From assembly GCA_947454485.1 (NCBI GenBank), contig CANGJJ010000001.1:124001-188000 (forward strand): a stretch of DNA of 64,000 nucleotides. The letters are read 5' to 3'. This DNA is from Beijerinckiaceae bacterium (GTDB taxonomy: Bacteria; Pseudomonadota; Alphaproteobacteria; Rhizobiales; Beijerinckiaceae). Made by a program: the position numbers and the translations under genes. Every line of letters begins with the position of its first letter. Positions within the stretch are counted from its first letter, which is position 1. Positions 35,227-44,720 of the stretch are shown one piece after another. The notes beneath the pieces are model-generated. The model had not been told where the DNA came from. It worked only from the letters and a program-made list of their open reading frames with translations, and did not search any database.

Positions 35227-36798
35227 GTGATCTCCTCGCTCATCCATATCCTGCGTCTCGCGCGCGCTGGTTTCGTGCTGGCCCGTGAAGGTGTCTTTGC
35301 CAAAGTCGACCCCAGCATGGTGCCGGCGTCCATGCGTGTGCCGCTCATGCTGTCGCGCCTTCTGGCGCGTCGTGAAGCAAAAAGCGGCAATCGTCTGGCT
35401 ATTGCGATGGAGCGGCTGGGCCCTTCATATGTGAAGCTCGGCCAGTTTTTGGCAACACGCCCCGACGTTGTGGGCCCGCAGGTCGTGCGCGATCTTGAGA
35501 TGTTGCAAGATCGCATGGCGCCCTTTGGTCGCGAAGTGGCGGTCAAGACGATTGAAGCCAGCTTTGATCGCAAGCTTGATGAGATTTTCATTGAGCTGGG
35601 CGAGCCGGTCGCTGCCGCCTCCATTGCGCAGGTTCACAAAGCCCGTGTGCGCGACCGCAATGGCGAGCGCGATGTGGCGGTGAAGATCCTGCGCCCCGGT
35701 GTTGAGCGCCGCTTCACGCGCGATCTCTCCGATATGTTCTTCGCCGCAGCTTTCGCTGAGCGCCATTTCGCCGAAGCGCGCCGCTTGCGCATGGTGGAAG
35801 TGGTGGAGACGCTCGCGCGTTCTGTGCGTATGGAAATGGACTTTCGCCTTGAGGCCGCTGCGGCCTCTGAATTTGGCGAGAACTGCAATGACGACGCTGA
35901 TTTCTGCGTTCCTGTGATTGATTGGGATCGCACCTCGCGCGATGTGCTCACCCTGCAATGGATGGATGGCATCGCGCTGTCTGATCTGCCTGCGCTCGAA
36001 AAGTCTGGCCTTGATCTGCCCGCCTTGGGTCGCACCGTCATTCAGTCCTTCTTGCGCCATGCGGTGCGCGATGGCCTGTTCCATGCCGATATGCATCCCG
36101 GCAATCTCTTTGTTGATCATCAGGGCCGTCTTTGCGCCGTTGATTTCGGCATTATGGGACGGCTCGGCCTCAAAGAGCGTCGTTTCTTGGCGGAAATTCT
36201 CTATGGCTTCATCACGCGCGATTATCGCCGTGTGGCCGAAGTGCATTTTGAAGCTGGCTATGTGCCTTCCCATCACCGTGTGGAAGATTTTGCGCAGGCT
36301 GTGCGCGCGATTGGCGAGCCAATCCATTCGCGCCCCGCTGATCAGATCTCTATGGCAAAGCTGTTGACCTTGCTGTTTGAGATCACCGCTTTGTTTGACA
36401 TGCGCACACGCACTGAATTGGTGATGCTGCAAAAGACCATGGTCGTGGTGGAGGGCGTCGCCCGCAAGCTCGATCCTCATCTTGATATGTGGTCTACCGC
36501 TGATCCGGTGGTGCGTGGCTGGATCGAGAAAAATCTCGGCCCCGTCGGCAAGCTCTCTGATGCAGGGCGTGTTGTTTCCAGCTTTGGACGTGCAGCTCTG
36601 GCTCTGCCGGAAATGCTGCAACGTGCCGAGCGTCTCACCGAGCGGCTCGAAGAAGCAACGCAGCAAGGCTTTGCGCTGTCGCCAGCCTCGGTCGAGGCCA
36701 TTGGCCGGGCTGAAGCACGCCGCGCGCGCTGGGGTAATGCAGCTTTATGGGTGATCGCAGGCTTGCTAGCATGGCTCGTCTTCGACATCACGTTCTGA
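35227..36798 (+). CDS. ubiB: Ubiquinone biosynthesis protein UbiB (ADCK-like atypical kinase)
   Basis: 523 residues. KxGQ motif YVKLGQFLATRPD (about 63-75), Ala-rich loop VAAASIAQVHKA, VKILRPG, ExD motif EMDFRLEA, catalytic-type HADMHPGNLF and DFGIMGRLG are all present, and two membrane helices end the protein (ALWVIAGLLAWLVFDITF). It supports CoQ complex function through ATPase activity at the inner membrane. An ATG at 35206 overlaps ubiE by 13 bases; I chose the GTG at 35227 because it gives the family N terminus (M-I-S-x-L-x-H-x-L-R-L-A-R-A-G). The start is not certain. Confidence 0.92.
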   Translation: MISSLIHILRLARAGFVLAREGVFAKVDPSMVPASMRVPLMLSRLLARREAKSGNRLAIAMERLGPSYVKLGQFLATRPDVVGPQVVRDLEMLQDRMAPFGREVAVKTIEASFDRKLDEIFIELGEPVAAASIAQVHKARVRDRNGERDVAVKILRPGVERRFTRDLSDMFFAAAFAERHFAEARRLRMVEVVETLARSVRMEMDFRLEAAAASEFGENCNDDADFCVPVIDWDRTSRDVLTLQWMDGIALSDLPALEKSGLDLPALGRTVIQSFLRHAVRDGLFHADMHPGNLFVDHQGRLCAVDFGIMGRLGLKERRFLAEILYGFITRDYRRVAEVHFEAGYVPSHHRVEDFAQAVRAIGEPIHSRPADQISMAKLLTLLFEITALFDMRTRTELVMLQKTMVVVEGVARKLDPHLDMWSTADPVVRGWIEKNLGPVGKLSDAGRVVSSFGRAALALPEMLQRAERLTERLEEATQQGFALSPASVEAIGRAEARRARWGNAALWVIAGLLAWLVFDITF

Positions 36799-36811
36799 TG
36801 GGATCGACCTG

Positions 36812-38038
36812 ATGGATGGCAAGCGCGTCCTTTTGATCGTGGGCGGCGGTATCGCTGCCTATAAAGTGCTCGACCTCGTGCGTCGCTTGCGTGAGCGCGG
36901 TGTGAGTGTGCGCACTGTTTTGACGCAAGCTGGCGCGCAATTTGTCACGCCTCTGTCACTCGCCAGTCTGAGCGGCAATCCCGTTCACACCGACCTCTTC
37001 TCGCTCACCGACGAAGCGCAGATGGGTCACATCGAATTGTCGCGCTCGGCTGATCTGGTCGTGGTGGCACCTGCCACCGCCGATCTTCTGGCCAAAGCGG
37101 CCAATGGTCTGGCCAATGATTTGGCCTCGACCCTGTTGCTGGCGACTGACAAGCGCGTGCTCATGGTGCCTGCGATGAATGTGCGCATGTGGCAGCATCC
37201 CGCCACGCAGCGCAATGTCGCGCAATTGCAGCGTGACGGCATTCTCTTCGTTGGTCCTGATGATGGGGCCATGGCCTGCGGCGAATTTGGTCCGGGCCGT
37301 ATGAGTGAAGTGCTCGATATTGTGGTGGCGATTGATGCAGCCTTTCGGATGCAGGCGCGCGCACAACAGCAACAAGCGCCCGGCATTCTGGCAGGCAAGC
37401 GCGTCATCATCACATCTGGCCCGACCTATGAGCCGATTGATCCTGTGCGCTACATCGCCAATCGCTCCTCTGGCAAACAGGGCCATGCGATTGCTGAAGC
37501 TGCTGCGCGTGCGGGCGCGGATGTTTTGCTGGTCTGCGGCCCGGTTGCGATCCCCGATCCTGTGGGCGTCACTTGCGTCCATGTCGAGAGCGCGCGCGAA
37601 ATGCTTGGCGCTGTCGAGGCAGGTCTGCCTGCCGATATTTATATTGGCGCGGCAGCGGTGGCTGATTGGCGTGTTGGCACCGCGGTGGTTGAGAAATTGA
37701 AGAAGGGTGCTTCTGGCCCCCCTTCACTCGGCCTTGTCGAAAATCCCGATATTCTGGCGACTATTTCAACGCATCAAAAGCGCCCGGTGCTTGTTGTTGG
37801 CTTTGCGGCCGAGACGCAAACAGTCGTTGAACATGCGCAAGCCAAACTCAAGAAGAAGAAATGCGATCTCATCATCGCCAATGATGTGAGTGCACAGAGC
37901 GGCGTGATGGGTGGGGATGAGAACACAGTTCATCTCGTCTCCAAATCTGGCGTCGATCATTGGCCGCGCATGGCCAAAACTGCTGTTGCGCAGCGCTTGG
38001 TGGAACATCTGGCCAAGCTCTTGAAGGAGGGCGCATGA
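36812..38038 (+). CDS. coaBC: Bifunctional CoaBC (Dfp): phosphopantothenoylcysteine decarboxylase/synthetase
   Basis: 408 residues. CoaC part: [39 protein letters not shown] (catalytic His), PAMNVRMW and the substrate flap [11 protein letters not shown]. CoaB part from about residue 195: [35 protein letters not shown] and the CTP-site Lys cluster [16 protein letters not shown]. It makes 4'-phosphopantetheine for coenzyme A. It starts 13 bases after ubiB, and dut begins with an ATGA overlap at its stop. Confidence 0.96.
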   Translation: MDGKRVLLIVGGGIAAYKVLDLVRRLRERGVSVRTVLTQAGAQFVTPLSLASLSGNPVHTDLFSLTDEAQMGHIELSRSADLVVVAPATADLLAKAANGLANDLASTLLLATDKRVLMVPAMNVRMWQHPATQRNVAQLQRDGILFVGPDDGAMACGEFGPGRMSEVLDIVVAIDAAFRMQARAQQQQAPGILAGKRVIITSGPTYEPIDPVRYIANRSSGKQGHAIAEAAARAGADVLLVCGPVAIPDPVGVTCVHVESAREMLGAVEAGLPADIYIGAAAVADWRVGTAVVEKLKKGASGPPSLGLVENPDILATISTHQKRPVLVVGFAAETQTVVEHAQAKLKKKKCDLIIANDVSAQSGVMGGDENTVHLVSKSGVDHWPRMAKTAVAQRLVEHLAKLLKEGA

Positions 38039-38505
38039 GCACGGCGCAAGTTTTGGTGAGGCGTTTGCCCCATAGTGAGGGGCTCGCATTGCCGGCCTAT
38101 CAAAGCGCGGGCGCTGCGGGCGTTGATCTGATGGCCGCGATCCCTGCCCATGTCACACTCGTCATCGAGCCAGGTGCGCGTGAGTTGATTCCCACTGGCC
38201 TGTGTCTTGAATTGCCGCAGGGCTATGAAGCGCAGGTGCGTCCGCGCTCTGGTCTTGCATTGAAGTCCGGCATCACCGTTTTGAACTCGCCCGGGACAAT
38301 CGATAGCGATTATCGCGGCGAAGTCTGCATCATTCTCATCAATCTTGGCTCTGTTCCTTTTGAAGTGACGCGCGGTGCGCGCATCGCGCAAATGGTGATC
38401 GCGCCTGTGGTGCAAATGCCCTTCGTCGAAGTGAGTGAGATGAGCGAGACCGCGCGCGGTGCGGGCGGCTTTGGCTCCACCGGTATTGTTGGGAGCGCAC
38501 AATGA
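38035..38505 (+). CDS. dut: Deoxyuridine 5'-triphosphate nucleotidohydrolase
   Basis: 156 residues. The five dUTPase motifs are seen: [10 protein letters not shown] (1), [11 protein letters not shown] (2), [14 protein letters not shown] (3), [10 protein letters not shown] (4) and [10 protein letters not shown] (5). The trimer hydrolyses dUTP to dUMP and keeps uracil out of DNA. GGAGG at 38026 serves the ATG, which overlaps the coaBC stop (ATGA). The coaBC-dut pair is a conserved bacterial order. Confidence 0.96.
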   Translation: MSTAQVLVRRLPHSEGLALPAYQSAGAAGVDLMAAIPAHVTLVIEPGARELIPTGLCLELPQGYEAQVRPRSGLALKSGITVLNSPGTIDSDYRGEVCIILINLGSVPFEVTRGARIAQMVIAPVVQMPFVEVSEMSETARGAGGFGSTGIVGSAQ

Positions 38506-38948
38506 TCCTGCTGCCGCGTCGCGCTTTGCTTGCAGTTTGTGCGGTGGTGGATGTCGCGATTCATGCGCGCATTGCGCCCGTGGCTGCGAAAGCTTTGGCC
38601 ACACGTCACAGCCTGCCGCCGCGCCATCTTGAGACTTTGCTGCAGGCACTGGTCCACGCCAATATTTTGAAAGGCGTACGCGGTCCGCGCGGTGGCTACG
38701 AACTCGCGCGCGAGCGTCGCCGCATCACCATGGCCGAGATCGTGCGCGCAGCCCTCAATGAGGGCGATGAGGATAGTTTTGGCGCGCCCTCGCGTTTGCT
38801 CAATGAGATCGTCGCCCCTCTGGCGCGCGATGCTGGCCAGCAATTCCTCGCTTCGCTCGAGGCGGTGAGCGTGGATGATCTGTGCCGCAAGGCAGAAGCT
38901 GGGGAAGTCTTCGGCCAGATGACCTCCGCTGCTGATTTCACTATTTAA
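38502..38948 (+). CDS. Rrf2 family transcriptional regulator
   Basis: 148 residues. The winged helix contains [44 protein letters not shown], the Rrf2 signature around GPRGGY. Only two Cys (C13, and one in DDLCRK) are present, so the three-Cys iron-sulfur site of IscR/NsrR is absent, as in CymR. Its ATG overlaps the dut stop (ATGA), so it is read from the dut transcript. cysK follows after 75 bases; CymR, an Rrf2 protein, controls cysteine genes with CysK as partner in Bacillus, which suggests a sulfur role here. Confidence 0.88.
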   Translation: MILLPRRALLAVCAVVDVAIHARIAPVAAKALATRHSLPPRHLETLLQALVHANILKGVRGPRGGYELARERRRITMAEIVRAALNEGDEDSFGAPSRLLNEIVAPLARDAGQQFLASLEAVSVDDLCRKAEAGEVFGQMTSAADFTI

Positions 38949-38950
38949 AT

Positions 38951-38966
38951 TTGTAATTAAAAACAA
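38951..38966. promoter_or_regulatory. Candidate operator TTGT-N8-ACAA upstream of cysK
   Basis: In a strikingly AT-rich patch right after the Rrf2 stop, TTGT (38951-38954) and ACAA (38963-38966) form an inverted repeat extended by A/T bases on both sides. It lies about 60 bases before the cysK start and may be the Rrf2 protein's site. Confidence 0.35.
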
Positions 38967-39023
38967 TTATCGACAGGTGAGCGTAAATAGGCTAGCTTGG
39001 CGATCAGACAGTGGAGGGCCAGC

Positions 39024-39986
39024 ATGACTGAAGCGCGTAAACCCGGCCGTGGCCGCATTTATGGGTCGATCACCGAGACGATTGGCGACACGCCGCTCGT
39101 GCGCCTTGACCGTCTGGCCAAAGACAGGGGCATCAAGGCCCATCTTCTGGCCAAGCTCGAATTCTTCAATCCGATCAGCAGCGTGAAAGACCGTATCGGC
39201 GTTGCCATGGTCGATGCGCTGGAAGCGGCGGGCAAGATCTCGCCCGGCAAGACCGTTCTTGTTGAGCCGACATCCGGCAATACCGGTATTGCGCTTGCCT
39301 TTGTGGCGGCTGCGCGTGGCTACAAGCTCAAGCTCGTCATGCCCGAGTCCATGTCGATTGAGCGCCGCAAGATGCTGGCGCTGCTTGGCGCTGAGCTGGT
39401 TTTGACCCCCGCTGCCCAAGGCATGAAGGGCGCGATTGCCAAGGCCAATGAGATCGTCGCTGAGACCCCCGGCGCGATCATTCCCCAGCAGTTCGAAAAT
39501 CCCGCCAATCCTGAGATTCATCGCCGCACCACGGCGCAGGAGATCTGGAACGACACGCAGGGCAGCGTTGATGTCCTCGTCTCTGGTGTTGGCACAGGCG
39601 GCACGATCACCGGTGTGGGTCAGGCTTTGAAGGCCTTGAAGCCTTCGCTCAAAGTCGTGGCGGTTGAGCCTGAAGATTCCCCCGTTCTGGCCGGTGGCCA
39701 GCCCGGTCCGCACAAGATTCAAGGCATCGGTGCGGGCTTTGTCCCCGCTGTACTCGACCGCGCGGTGATTGATGAGATCGTCAGCGTTGGCAATCAGACG
39801 GCTTTTGACACAGCGCGGCTTCTCGCCCGCAGCGAGGGCATTCCGGTCGGCATCTCCTCAGGTGCAGCCGTCGCTGCAGCTCTGGAGCTTGGCGCTCGTC
39901 CTGAAATGGCGGGCAAGAATATCGTCATCATCATCCCGTCATTCGCCGAGCGCTATTTGTCGACGGCGCTCTTCGACGGTCTGTAA
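39024..39986 (+). CDS. cysK: Cysteine synthase A (O-acetylserine sulfhydrylase)
   Basis: 320 residues. The PLP Lys is in [13 protein letters not shown] (about residue 48), the substrate loop is [12 protein letters not shown], and the phosphate-binding [12 protein letters not shown] and [10 protein letters not shown] segments are standard. It makes cysteine from O-acetylserine and sulfide. GTGGAGGG before the ATG fixes the start. It lies behind an Rrf2 regulator and an AT-rich putative operator, and ends with a strong terminator. Confidence 0.95.
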   Translation: MTEARKPGRGRIYGSITETIGDTPLVRLDRLAKDRGIKAHLLAKLEFFNPISSVKDRIGVAMVDALEAAGKISPGKTVLVEPTSGNTGIALAFVAAARGYKLKLVMPESMSIERRKMLALLGAELVLTPAAQGMKGAIAKANEIVAETPGAIIPQQFENPANPEIHRRTTAQEIWNDTQGSVDVLVSGVGTGGTITGVGQALKALKPSLKVVAVEPEDSPVLAGGQPGPHKIQGIGAGFVPAVLDRAVIDEIVSVGNQTAFDTARLLARSEGIPVGISSGAAVAAALELGARPEMAGKNIVIIIPSFAERYLSTALFDGL

Positions 39987-40015
39987 GCTTTTCTGCTCTC
40001 ATCCTCCCGTGACTT

Positions 40016-40045
40016 GCCCCGGCCTTGAGCCGGGGCTTTTCATTT
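40016..40045 (+). terminator. Intrinsic terminator of cysK
   Basis: GCCCCGGC (40016-40023) pairs with GCCGGGGC (40029-40036), loop CTTGA, followed by TTTTCATTT. Confidence 0.88.
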
Positions 40046-40089
40046 GCGCGCGCATTCGCTAGGCGAGAAGGGACAGCGGAGGCCGCAAC

Positions 40090-40857
40090 ATGAGCACAGT
40101 CATCGTCGAACGCCACGAGAAGGTTGTTTTGGTCCGCCTGAACCGGCCCGAAGCCCTCAATGCCATCAATGAGCAACTGGCCGATGATCTCAATCTCGCG
40201 CTGGAGGCCTATGCGGCCGACGAGACTTTGGGTTGCATGGTCCTCACCGGATCAGAGAAGGCCTTTGCTGCTGGCGCTGACATCAAAGAGATGCAGGCCA
40301 AGACCTATGCTGAGGTCTATCTCGAAGACTTCATCTGCAAATGGGATCCGCTGGCGCGTACGCGCAAGCCCATCATCGCTGCTGTATCTGGCTTTGCGCT
40401 GGGTGGGGGATGTGAGTTTGCGATGATGTGCGACTTCATCATCGCCGCCGACACTGCCAAATTCGGTCAGCCTGAAATTCGCTTGGGCGTTATTCCCGGC
40501 GGTGGCGGTACGCAGCGCCTTGCGCGCTTTATCGGCAAGGCAAAAGCTATGGATCTGTGCCTGACCGGCCGCATGATGGATGCAGCTGAGGCCGAGCGCT
40601 GTGGCCTCGTCTCGCGCGTTGTGCCAGTGGCCGATCTTTTGCCCGAAGCCCTCAAAGCGGCCAAGACCATTGCTGATATGTCGCTGCCGAGCGCCATGAT
40701 GCTGAAAGAGGCGGTCAATCGTTCGTTCGAGACCACGCTCACCGAAGGCATTCGCTTCGAGCGCCGCGTCTTCCATTCTCTTTTCGCCACGCAGGACCAG
40801 AAGGAGGGCATGTCGGCCTTTCTGGAAAAGCGCCCCGCCAAATTCACCAACCGCTAA
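40090..40857 (+). CDS. Enoyl-CoA hydratase
   Basis: 255 residues. Both catalytic Glu of true enoyl-CoA hydratases are present: [15 protein letters not shown] and [20 protein letters not shown]; the oxyanion segment AAGADIKEM is also typical. It hydrates trans-2-enoyl-CoA in beta-oxidation or related acid degradation. It starts a short run with the DapA-like gene (11 bases apart) and lies close upstream of rpsT-dnaA, a neighbourhood I know from other Hyphomicrobiales. Confidence 0.92.
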   Translation: MSTVIVERHEKVVLVRLNRPEALNAINEQLADDLNLALEAYAADETLGCMVLTGSEKAFAAGADIKEMQAKTYAEVYLEDFICKWDPLARTRKPIIAAVSGFALGGGCEFAMMCDFIIAADTAKFGQPEIRLGVIPGGGGTQRLARFIGKAKAMDLCLTGRMMDAAEAERCGLVSRVVPVADLLPEALKAAKTIADMSLPSAMMLKEAVNRSFETTLTEGIRFERRVFHSLFATQDQKEGMSAFLEKRPAKFTNR

Positions 40858-40868
40858 AGGCTTCCCCC

Positions 40869-41747
40869 ATGTCCGGCACTCTGCGCGGCGTCATCGCCGC
40901 CATCGCGACCCCCATCACCCCTGAGCGCAAGCCTGATGCGGAGCGTTTCTTGACGCTGGGGCGCTTCTTGCTTGACCATGGCTGTGATGCCCTCAATGTG
41001 CTGGGCACCACAGGCGAGGCCACTTCTTTCGCGCTGGAGGACCGTCTGGAGCTCATGGGCAAGGCGGCGGCCAGCCTTGAGCGTTCGCGCATGATGGTGG
41101 GCACAGGCGCTGCAGCGCTGGGGGATGCCATTCGCCTGACCCGCCACGCGGGCGAGCTTGGCTTTGCCGGCGCGCTCGTCCTTCCGCCCTTCTATTACAA
41201 AGGGGTCAGCGAGGATGGCGTCTTTGCTTACGTGAGCGACATCGTGGCCGCCACGGCTGCTACCAAAGTCCCACTCTATCTCTATCATTACCCCGCTCTG
41301 TCGGGCGTGCCCTATACGCCCGAACTGGTTGGCCGCTTGATTGCCGCCTTCCCCGGCCGCGTTGTGGGCCTGAAGGATTCTTCGGGGGATCTTGCCTATG
41401 AGCGCCTGCTCGCCGAGCGTCACCCCGGCTTCAGCGTCTTCCCGGCCAATGAGGCGACCCTTTTGGAGGGGCGCAGCGGCATTTTCGCAGGCTGTATCTC
41501 GGCGACGTGCAATCTCAATGCTGATCTCTGCGCCAAGGCCTGGCAGCAGGGCGATGCGGGGGCCCTTGAGACAGCGGTCTCCATCCGCAAGCTCTTCGAC
41601 GGCAAGCCACTGGTGGCGGGGGTGAAGGCCGGGCTCGCCCAAATCCATGGCGATGGGGCTCTGGCAGCCCCCATGCCGCCCCTGACGCCCTGGAGCGAGG
41701 CCGATGCCAGCGCGCTGGGTGCAGCCATCAACAAGCTGCGTCATTGA
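40869..41747 (+). CDS. DapA (dihydrodipicolinate synthase)/N-acetylneuraminate lyase family protein
   Basis: 292 residues, a TIM barrel. The family sites are LGTTGEATSF (about 42-51), the catalytic Tyr in LYLYHYPALSGVPY and the Schiff-base Lys in VVGLKDSSGD (about 163). Phosphate or carboxylate binding by GTTGE is kept. Lysine-pathway DapA is possible, but its place behind a crotonase and the divergent C-terminal half suggest a catabolic aldolase for a 2-keto acid. The exact reaction cannot be read from sequence. Confidence 0.82.
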   Translation: MSGTLRGVIAAIATPITPERKPDAERFLTLGRFLLDHGCDALNVLGTTGEATSFALEDRLELMGKAAASLERSRMMVGTGAAALGDAIRLTRHAGELGFAGALVLPPFYYKGVSEDGVFAYVSDIVAATAATKVPLYLYHYPALSGVPYTPELVGRLIAAFPGRVVGLKDSSGDLAYERLLAERHPGFSVFPANEATLLEGRSGIFAGCISATCNLNADLCAKAWQQGDAGALETAVSIRKLFDGKPLVAGVKAGLAQIHGDGALAAPMPPLTPWSEADASALGAAINKLRH

Positions 41748-41804
41748 AAAGTCACGAGACTCGATAAATCGGGCACTTTTTGATGTGTGGACCACCGGCG
41801 AGCG

Positions 41805-41834
41805 TTGACGGGAAGAGGCAAAGCCGTCTATAAG
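41805..41834 (+). promoter_or_regulatory. Strong promoter of rpsT
   Basis: TTGACG (41805-41810) and TATAAG (41829-41834), spacer 18. A 6-bp hairpin (GTCCGG 41845-41850 / CCGGAC 41861-41866) lies near the predicted transcript start, within the ~75-base leader of the S20 gene. Confidence 0.65.
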
Positions 41835-41916
41835 CTCGCCACTCGTCCGGTCCTATCAGGCCGGACAACGATGTTTTTAGGCTCCCTTGCAGGCAGCCTC
41901 CCCCGTCGAGGACACA

Positions 41917-42183
41917 ATGGCTAATACCACTTCGGCCAAAAAGGCCGTCCGCAAGATCGAGCGCCGCACTGCCGTCAATCGCTCGCGCCGCACCCAGATG
42001 CGCACCTATGTCCGCAAGGTCGAAGAGGCTTTGGCTTCGGGCGACGCGTCGGCCGCTGCCGCAGCCCTCAATGCTGCTGAGCCTTTGGTGATGCGCGCTG
42101 CCCAGAAGGGCATCCTGCATAAGAACACCGCGTCCCGGAAGATCTCGCGCCTCACCGTGCGCGTGAAGGCTCTTGCGAAGTAA
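41917..42183 (+). CDS. rpsT: 30S ribosomal protein S20
   Basis: 88 residues, highly basic. [39 protein letters not shown] and the C-terminal [23 protein letters not shown] are typical of S20, which binds 16S rRNA early in 30S assembly. It has its own promoter and terminator and lies upstream of dnaA, the usual alphaproteobacterial order. The ATG is preceded by GAGGA. The upstream in-frame start at 41887 is not needed. Confidence 0.97.
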   Translation: MANTTSAKKAVRKIERRTAVNRSRRTQMRTYVRKVEEALASGDASAAAAALNAAEPLVMRAAQKGILHKNTASRKISRLTVRVKALAK

Positions 42184-42229
42184 GAGCCCTTTCAATCTTC
42201 TAGACAGTTCTGCGGAGCTGTAACGTTAC

Positions 42230-42256
42230 AACCCGGCTTCGGCCGGGTTTTTTATT
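42230..42256 (+). terminator. Intrinsic terminator of rpsT
   Basis: AACCCGGC (42230-42237) and GCCGGGTT (42242-42249) with a TTCG tetraloop, followed by TTTTATT. Confidence 0.92.
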
Positions 42257-43059
42257 GTCCTGATTTTTATCATCGTCTCCGACGAAAGTTGCGTTACACG
42301 GGCAGATGTTGCGTAACGGCAACATCGAAAAAAGAGTTTTTAGGCCGCTGCACGCGCGCAAAAATTAACGTGTTTTTTCATAGCCTTATTGGCAAAGCTG
42401 AAAAGGCTTAACGCAGTCCCGCCCTTGACTCGATTTTGTGCTGATCGGCATGCCCGTTTGAACATGCAACAAATGTCATGCATCTGTCGCATGAAGCCCC
42501 TTCAAACATCCAGAATTTCGGGCTTTGGTCACGTCAATAGGGCGTTACAAAAAACTTTTTTCGCTTTCGCAGGCGCTGCATTTTGATGTCCGATGTCGTG
42601 ACGGTTGCGCGTGTGAAAGGCTGTGTTAATCATCAGCGCGTGGTTGCAATGGAGATCAACTCCGCAGCCCCTTCGTGAGTGTGCTGAGTCATTTGCTTGT
42701 TCTCGCTATCGGCATGGTTGAACGGCAAATATGCATGCGAAGGGTTGCTGGTCTGGAGCTTGGTTTCGTTCGCTACGCTGCTGCCTTCGGGCACTTCTTG
42801 TATGGCTGGTGTGGTTGGATTGCGGGGTCATTCCCGCAAAAGGGGGAACTATGTCTTGCTGGGATGTGATGTCGGAAATGGCAAGCATTTCGAGCAGCCA
42901 GAAGCTGCTGGTCTTACATATTTCTTTGAAGCGTTCTTTGACGAGTAAGCGCACACGTCCCCTTTAAGGACGGACCAAAACTGCTTTTTGCGTTTGTCCG
43001 CCGCGTTCGCTGCGCCCCCGAGAGGGACGCAACTCTCGTCTACAGAAAAGAAGACTGAC
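42257..43059. other. Gene-free rpsT-dnaA intergenic region
   Basis: About 800 bases without a convincing gene. The first half is AT-richer with short A and T runs; it holds the GTTGCGT repeats. A degenerate hairpin like common proteobacterial intergenic repeats (TTCCC at 42831-42835, GGGAA at 42844-42848) lies in the second half, and GCAGC/GCTGC and GGAC/GTCC stems occur near the dnaA leader. Small open frames here have poor composition and overlap one another. I found no exact TTATCCACA box on either strand, so I do not call an origin. The dnaA promoter(s) must lie here. Confidence 0.6.
42288..42326. repeat. GTTGCGT tandem motif and hairpin upstream of dnaA
   Basis: GTTGCGTTAC (42288-42297) and GTTGCGTAAC (42308-42317) start exactly 20 bases apart. 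The second lies in a perfect hairpin GATGTTGC (42305-42312) / GCAACATC (42319-42326). GCGTTACA recurs at 42542-42549. Confidence 0.5.
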
Positions 43060-44553
43060 ATGCTCAATTCCCGCACCTCCGCGTCGCGTCTTGCTGAAGC
43101 GTCGCCTGATCGTGCTGACTTTGCTGAAGCCTGGACGCGCACTTGCCGCCGTCTGCGGGCGGAGCTGGGTGAAGACATCTACAATTCGTGGTTTGGCCGT
43201 CTTGAGCTCGACGGTGTGCGCGAGGGCGTTGCGCATCTGTCTGTGCCCACGCGCTTTCTGAAAAGCTGGATTCAGTCGCATTATACCGACAAGATTCTGG
43301 CGACTTTGAGTGCTGAGGCTGACTCCATCCGCGCGATCACTGTGGATGTGCGCTCCTCCATGCGCCCCAATGCTGCGCGCACAGTTGTGCAGGATGCTTC
43401 CGCCTCGGTGACGATTGAACGCGCCTCTTCTTATGCAGAAGATGTCAGCCGTCCTGTCGCTGAAGTCGCGCGCCCACTGCGCCCCGCCCCGCAAAATGAT
43501 GCGGATGGCTTGTCGAGCTCGCCGCTCGATCGACGCATGACCTTTGCAAGCTTCCTTGTTGGCAGCTCCAACCAGCTCGCTCATGCCGCTGGCCAGCGCG
43601 TTGCGACAGCGCCTGCCGGTGAGCCGCTCATTTATAATCCGCTCTATATCCACTCGGCTGTGGGTTTGGGTAAGACCCATTTGCTGCAGGCCATTGCCCA
43701 TGCTGCAGGCGAGGCCGGCCGCCGCGTGATTTATCTCACAGCGGAAAAGTTCATGTATCGCTTCGTCTGCGCCCTCAAGGCCCAGACCTCGCTCGCCTTC
43801 AAAGAGAAGATGCGCGGCATCGACGTTCTGGTGATCGACGATGTGCAATTCTTGCAGGGCAAGTCGATCCAGAATGAGTTCTGCCACACGCTGAACGCTC
43901 TGATCGATGCTGGCCGTCAGGTCATCATCGCGGCTGATCGTCCCCCCTCCGAGCTGGAAAGCCTCGAGGAGCGCGTGCGCTCGCGTCTGGCTGGCGGTCT
44001 GTGCGTGGAAATGGGCGCTTTGGACGAGCCCCTGCGCCTCAAGATCCTCGAGTCCCGGATTGCGGCCGCCAAAGTGGCTCAGCCCGGCTTCGACGTCCCG
44101 GCCCCCGTGGCGGCCTATGTGGCCCGCGCCATCGAGACCAATGGCCGCGACCTTGATGGGGCCGTGAGCCGTTTGCTGGCCCGCGCAACCCTCACAGGCG
44201 CCGTCCTGACGGTGGAGATGGCTGAAGACGCCATCCGCGACCTCGTGCGCACCCGTGAGCCCAAGCGCGTCAAGATCGAAGATATTCAGAAGCTCGTTGC
44301 CACCCATTACAATGTCAGCCGCGCTGATATTCTCTCCTCGCGCCGTACCGCCACAGTGGTGCGCCCCCGCCAGATCGCCATGTATCTGGCCAAGGTGCTG
44401 ACCCTGCGCTCGCTGCCCGAGATTGGCCGCCGCTTTGGTGGCCGCGATCACACGACGGTTTTGCATGCCGTGCGCAAGATCGAGGGTCTGGCGGGCAAGG
44501 ATGGTACTTTGTCCGAGGAAATCGAGCTCTTGAAGCGCATGCTCGTCGACTAA
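43060..44553 (+). CDS. dnaA: Chromosomal replication initiator protein DnaA
   Basis: 497 residues. Domain I (about 1-105) has [15 protein letters not shown]; a variable linker follows to ~165; the AAA+ domain begins [16 protein letters not shown] with Walker [10 protein letters not shown], Walker [14 protein letters not shown], sensor [11 protein letters not shown] and the Arg finger region [11 protein letters not shown]. Domain IV carries [14 protein letters not shown] and the DnaA signature [15 protein letters not shown]. It unwinds the origin. The AAA+ segment reads [10 protein letters not shown] where many DnaA have FVVG(K/P)SN. The ATG at 43060 gives the best N terminus; an upstream in-frame ATG at 42988 is less likely. 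Confidence 0.97.
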   Translation: MLNSRTSASRLAEASPDRADFAEAWTRTCRRLRAELGEDIYNSWFGRLELDGVREGVAHLSVPTRFLKSWIQSHYTDKILATLSAEADSIRAITVDVRSSMRPNAARTVVQDASASVTIERASSYAEDVSRPVAEVARPLRPAPQNDADGLSSSPLDRRMTFASFLVGSSNQLAHAAGQRVATAPAGEPLIYNPLYIHSAVGLGKTHLLQAIAHAAGEAGRRVIYLTAEKFMYRFVCALKAQTSLAFKEKMRGIDVLVIDDVQFLQGKSIQNEFCHTLNALIDAGRQVIIAADRPPSELESLEERVRSRLAGGLCVEMGALDEPLRLKILESRIAAAKVAQPGFDVPAPVAAYVARAIETNGRDLDGAVSRLLARATLTGAVLTVEMAEDAIRDLVRTREPKRVKIEDIQKLVATHYNVSRADILSSRRTATVVRPRQIAMYLAKVLTLRSLPEIGRRFGGRDHTTVLHAVRKIEGLAGKDGTLSEEIELLKRMLVD

Positions 44554-44578
44554 GGCGCGCTTGAGCCAAGTCAGGCAC

Positions 44579-44605
44579 AAAGCCGGTCCCTTGGGGCCGG
44601 CTTTT
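44579..44605 (+). terminator. Intrinsic terminator of dnaA
   Basis: AAAGCCGG (44579-44586) pairs with CCGGCTTT (44597-44604), with further TCCC/GGGG pairing inside, followed by T and GTCATTTT. Confidence 0.85.
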
Positions 44606-44720
44606 GTCATTTTGCAAAACGTCAGGCCACGCCACCGCTGCTGACGAAAAGCGCTGGCCCGGCGCAGCCAATGCCTCTAAATTTCCTCACAGCATCATCC
44701 AAACAAGGAGACACACCCTG

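Noticed and set aside
42697-42967. Small overlapping frames upstream of dnaA as genes
   Set aside because: Several frames on both strands overlap, none has a convincing ribosome site, and compositions are atypical.
42257-43059. Replication origin with DnaA boxes next to dnaA
   Set aside because: No exact TTATCCACA was found by eye on either strand, and in many alphaproteobacteria the origin lies by hemE instead. The GANTC sites seen (42427, 42686) are no more than chance.
42964-44610. Long open frame (548 codons) antisense to dnaA
   Set aside because: It mirrors the codon structure of dnaA, has no SD and its translation is low-complexity His/Ala/Gly-rich with no known motif.
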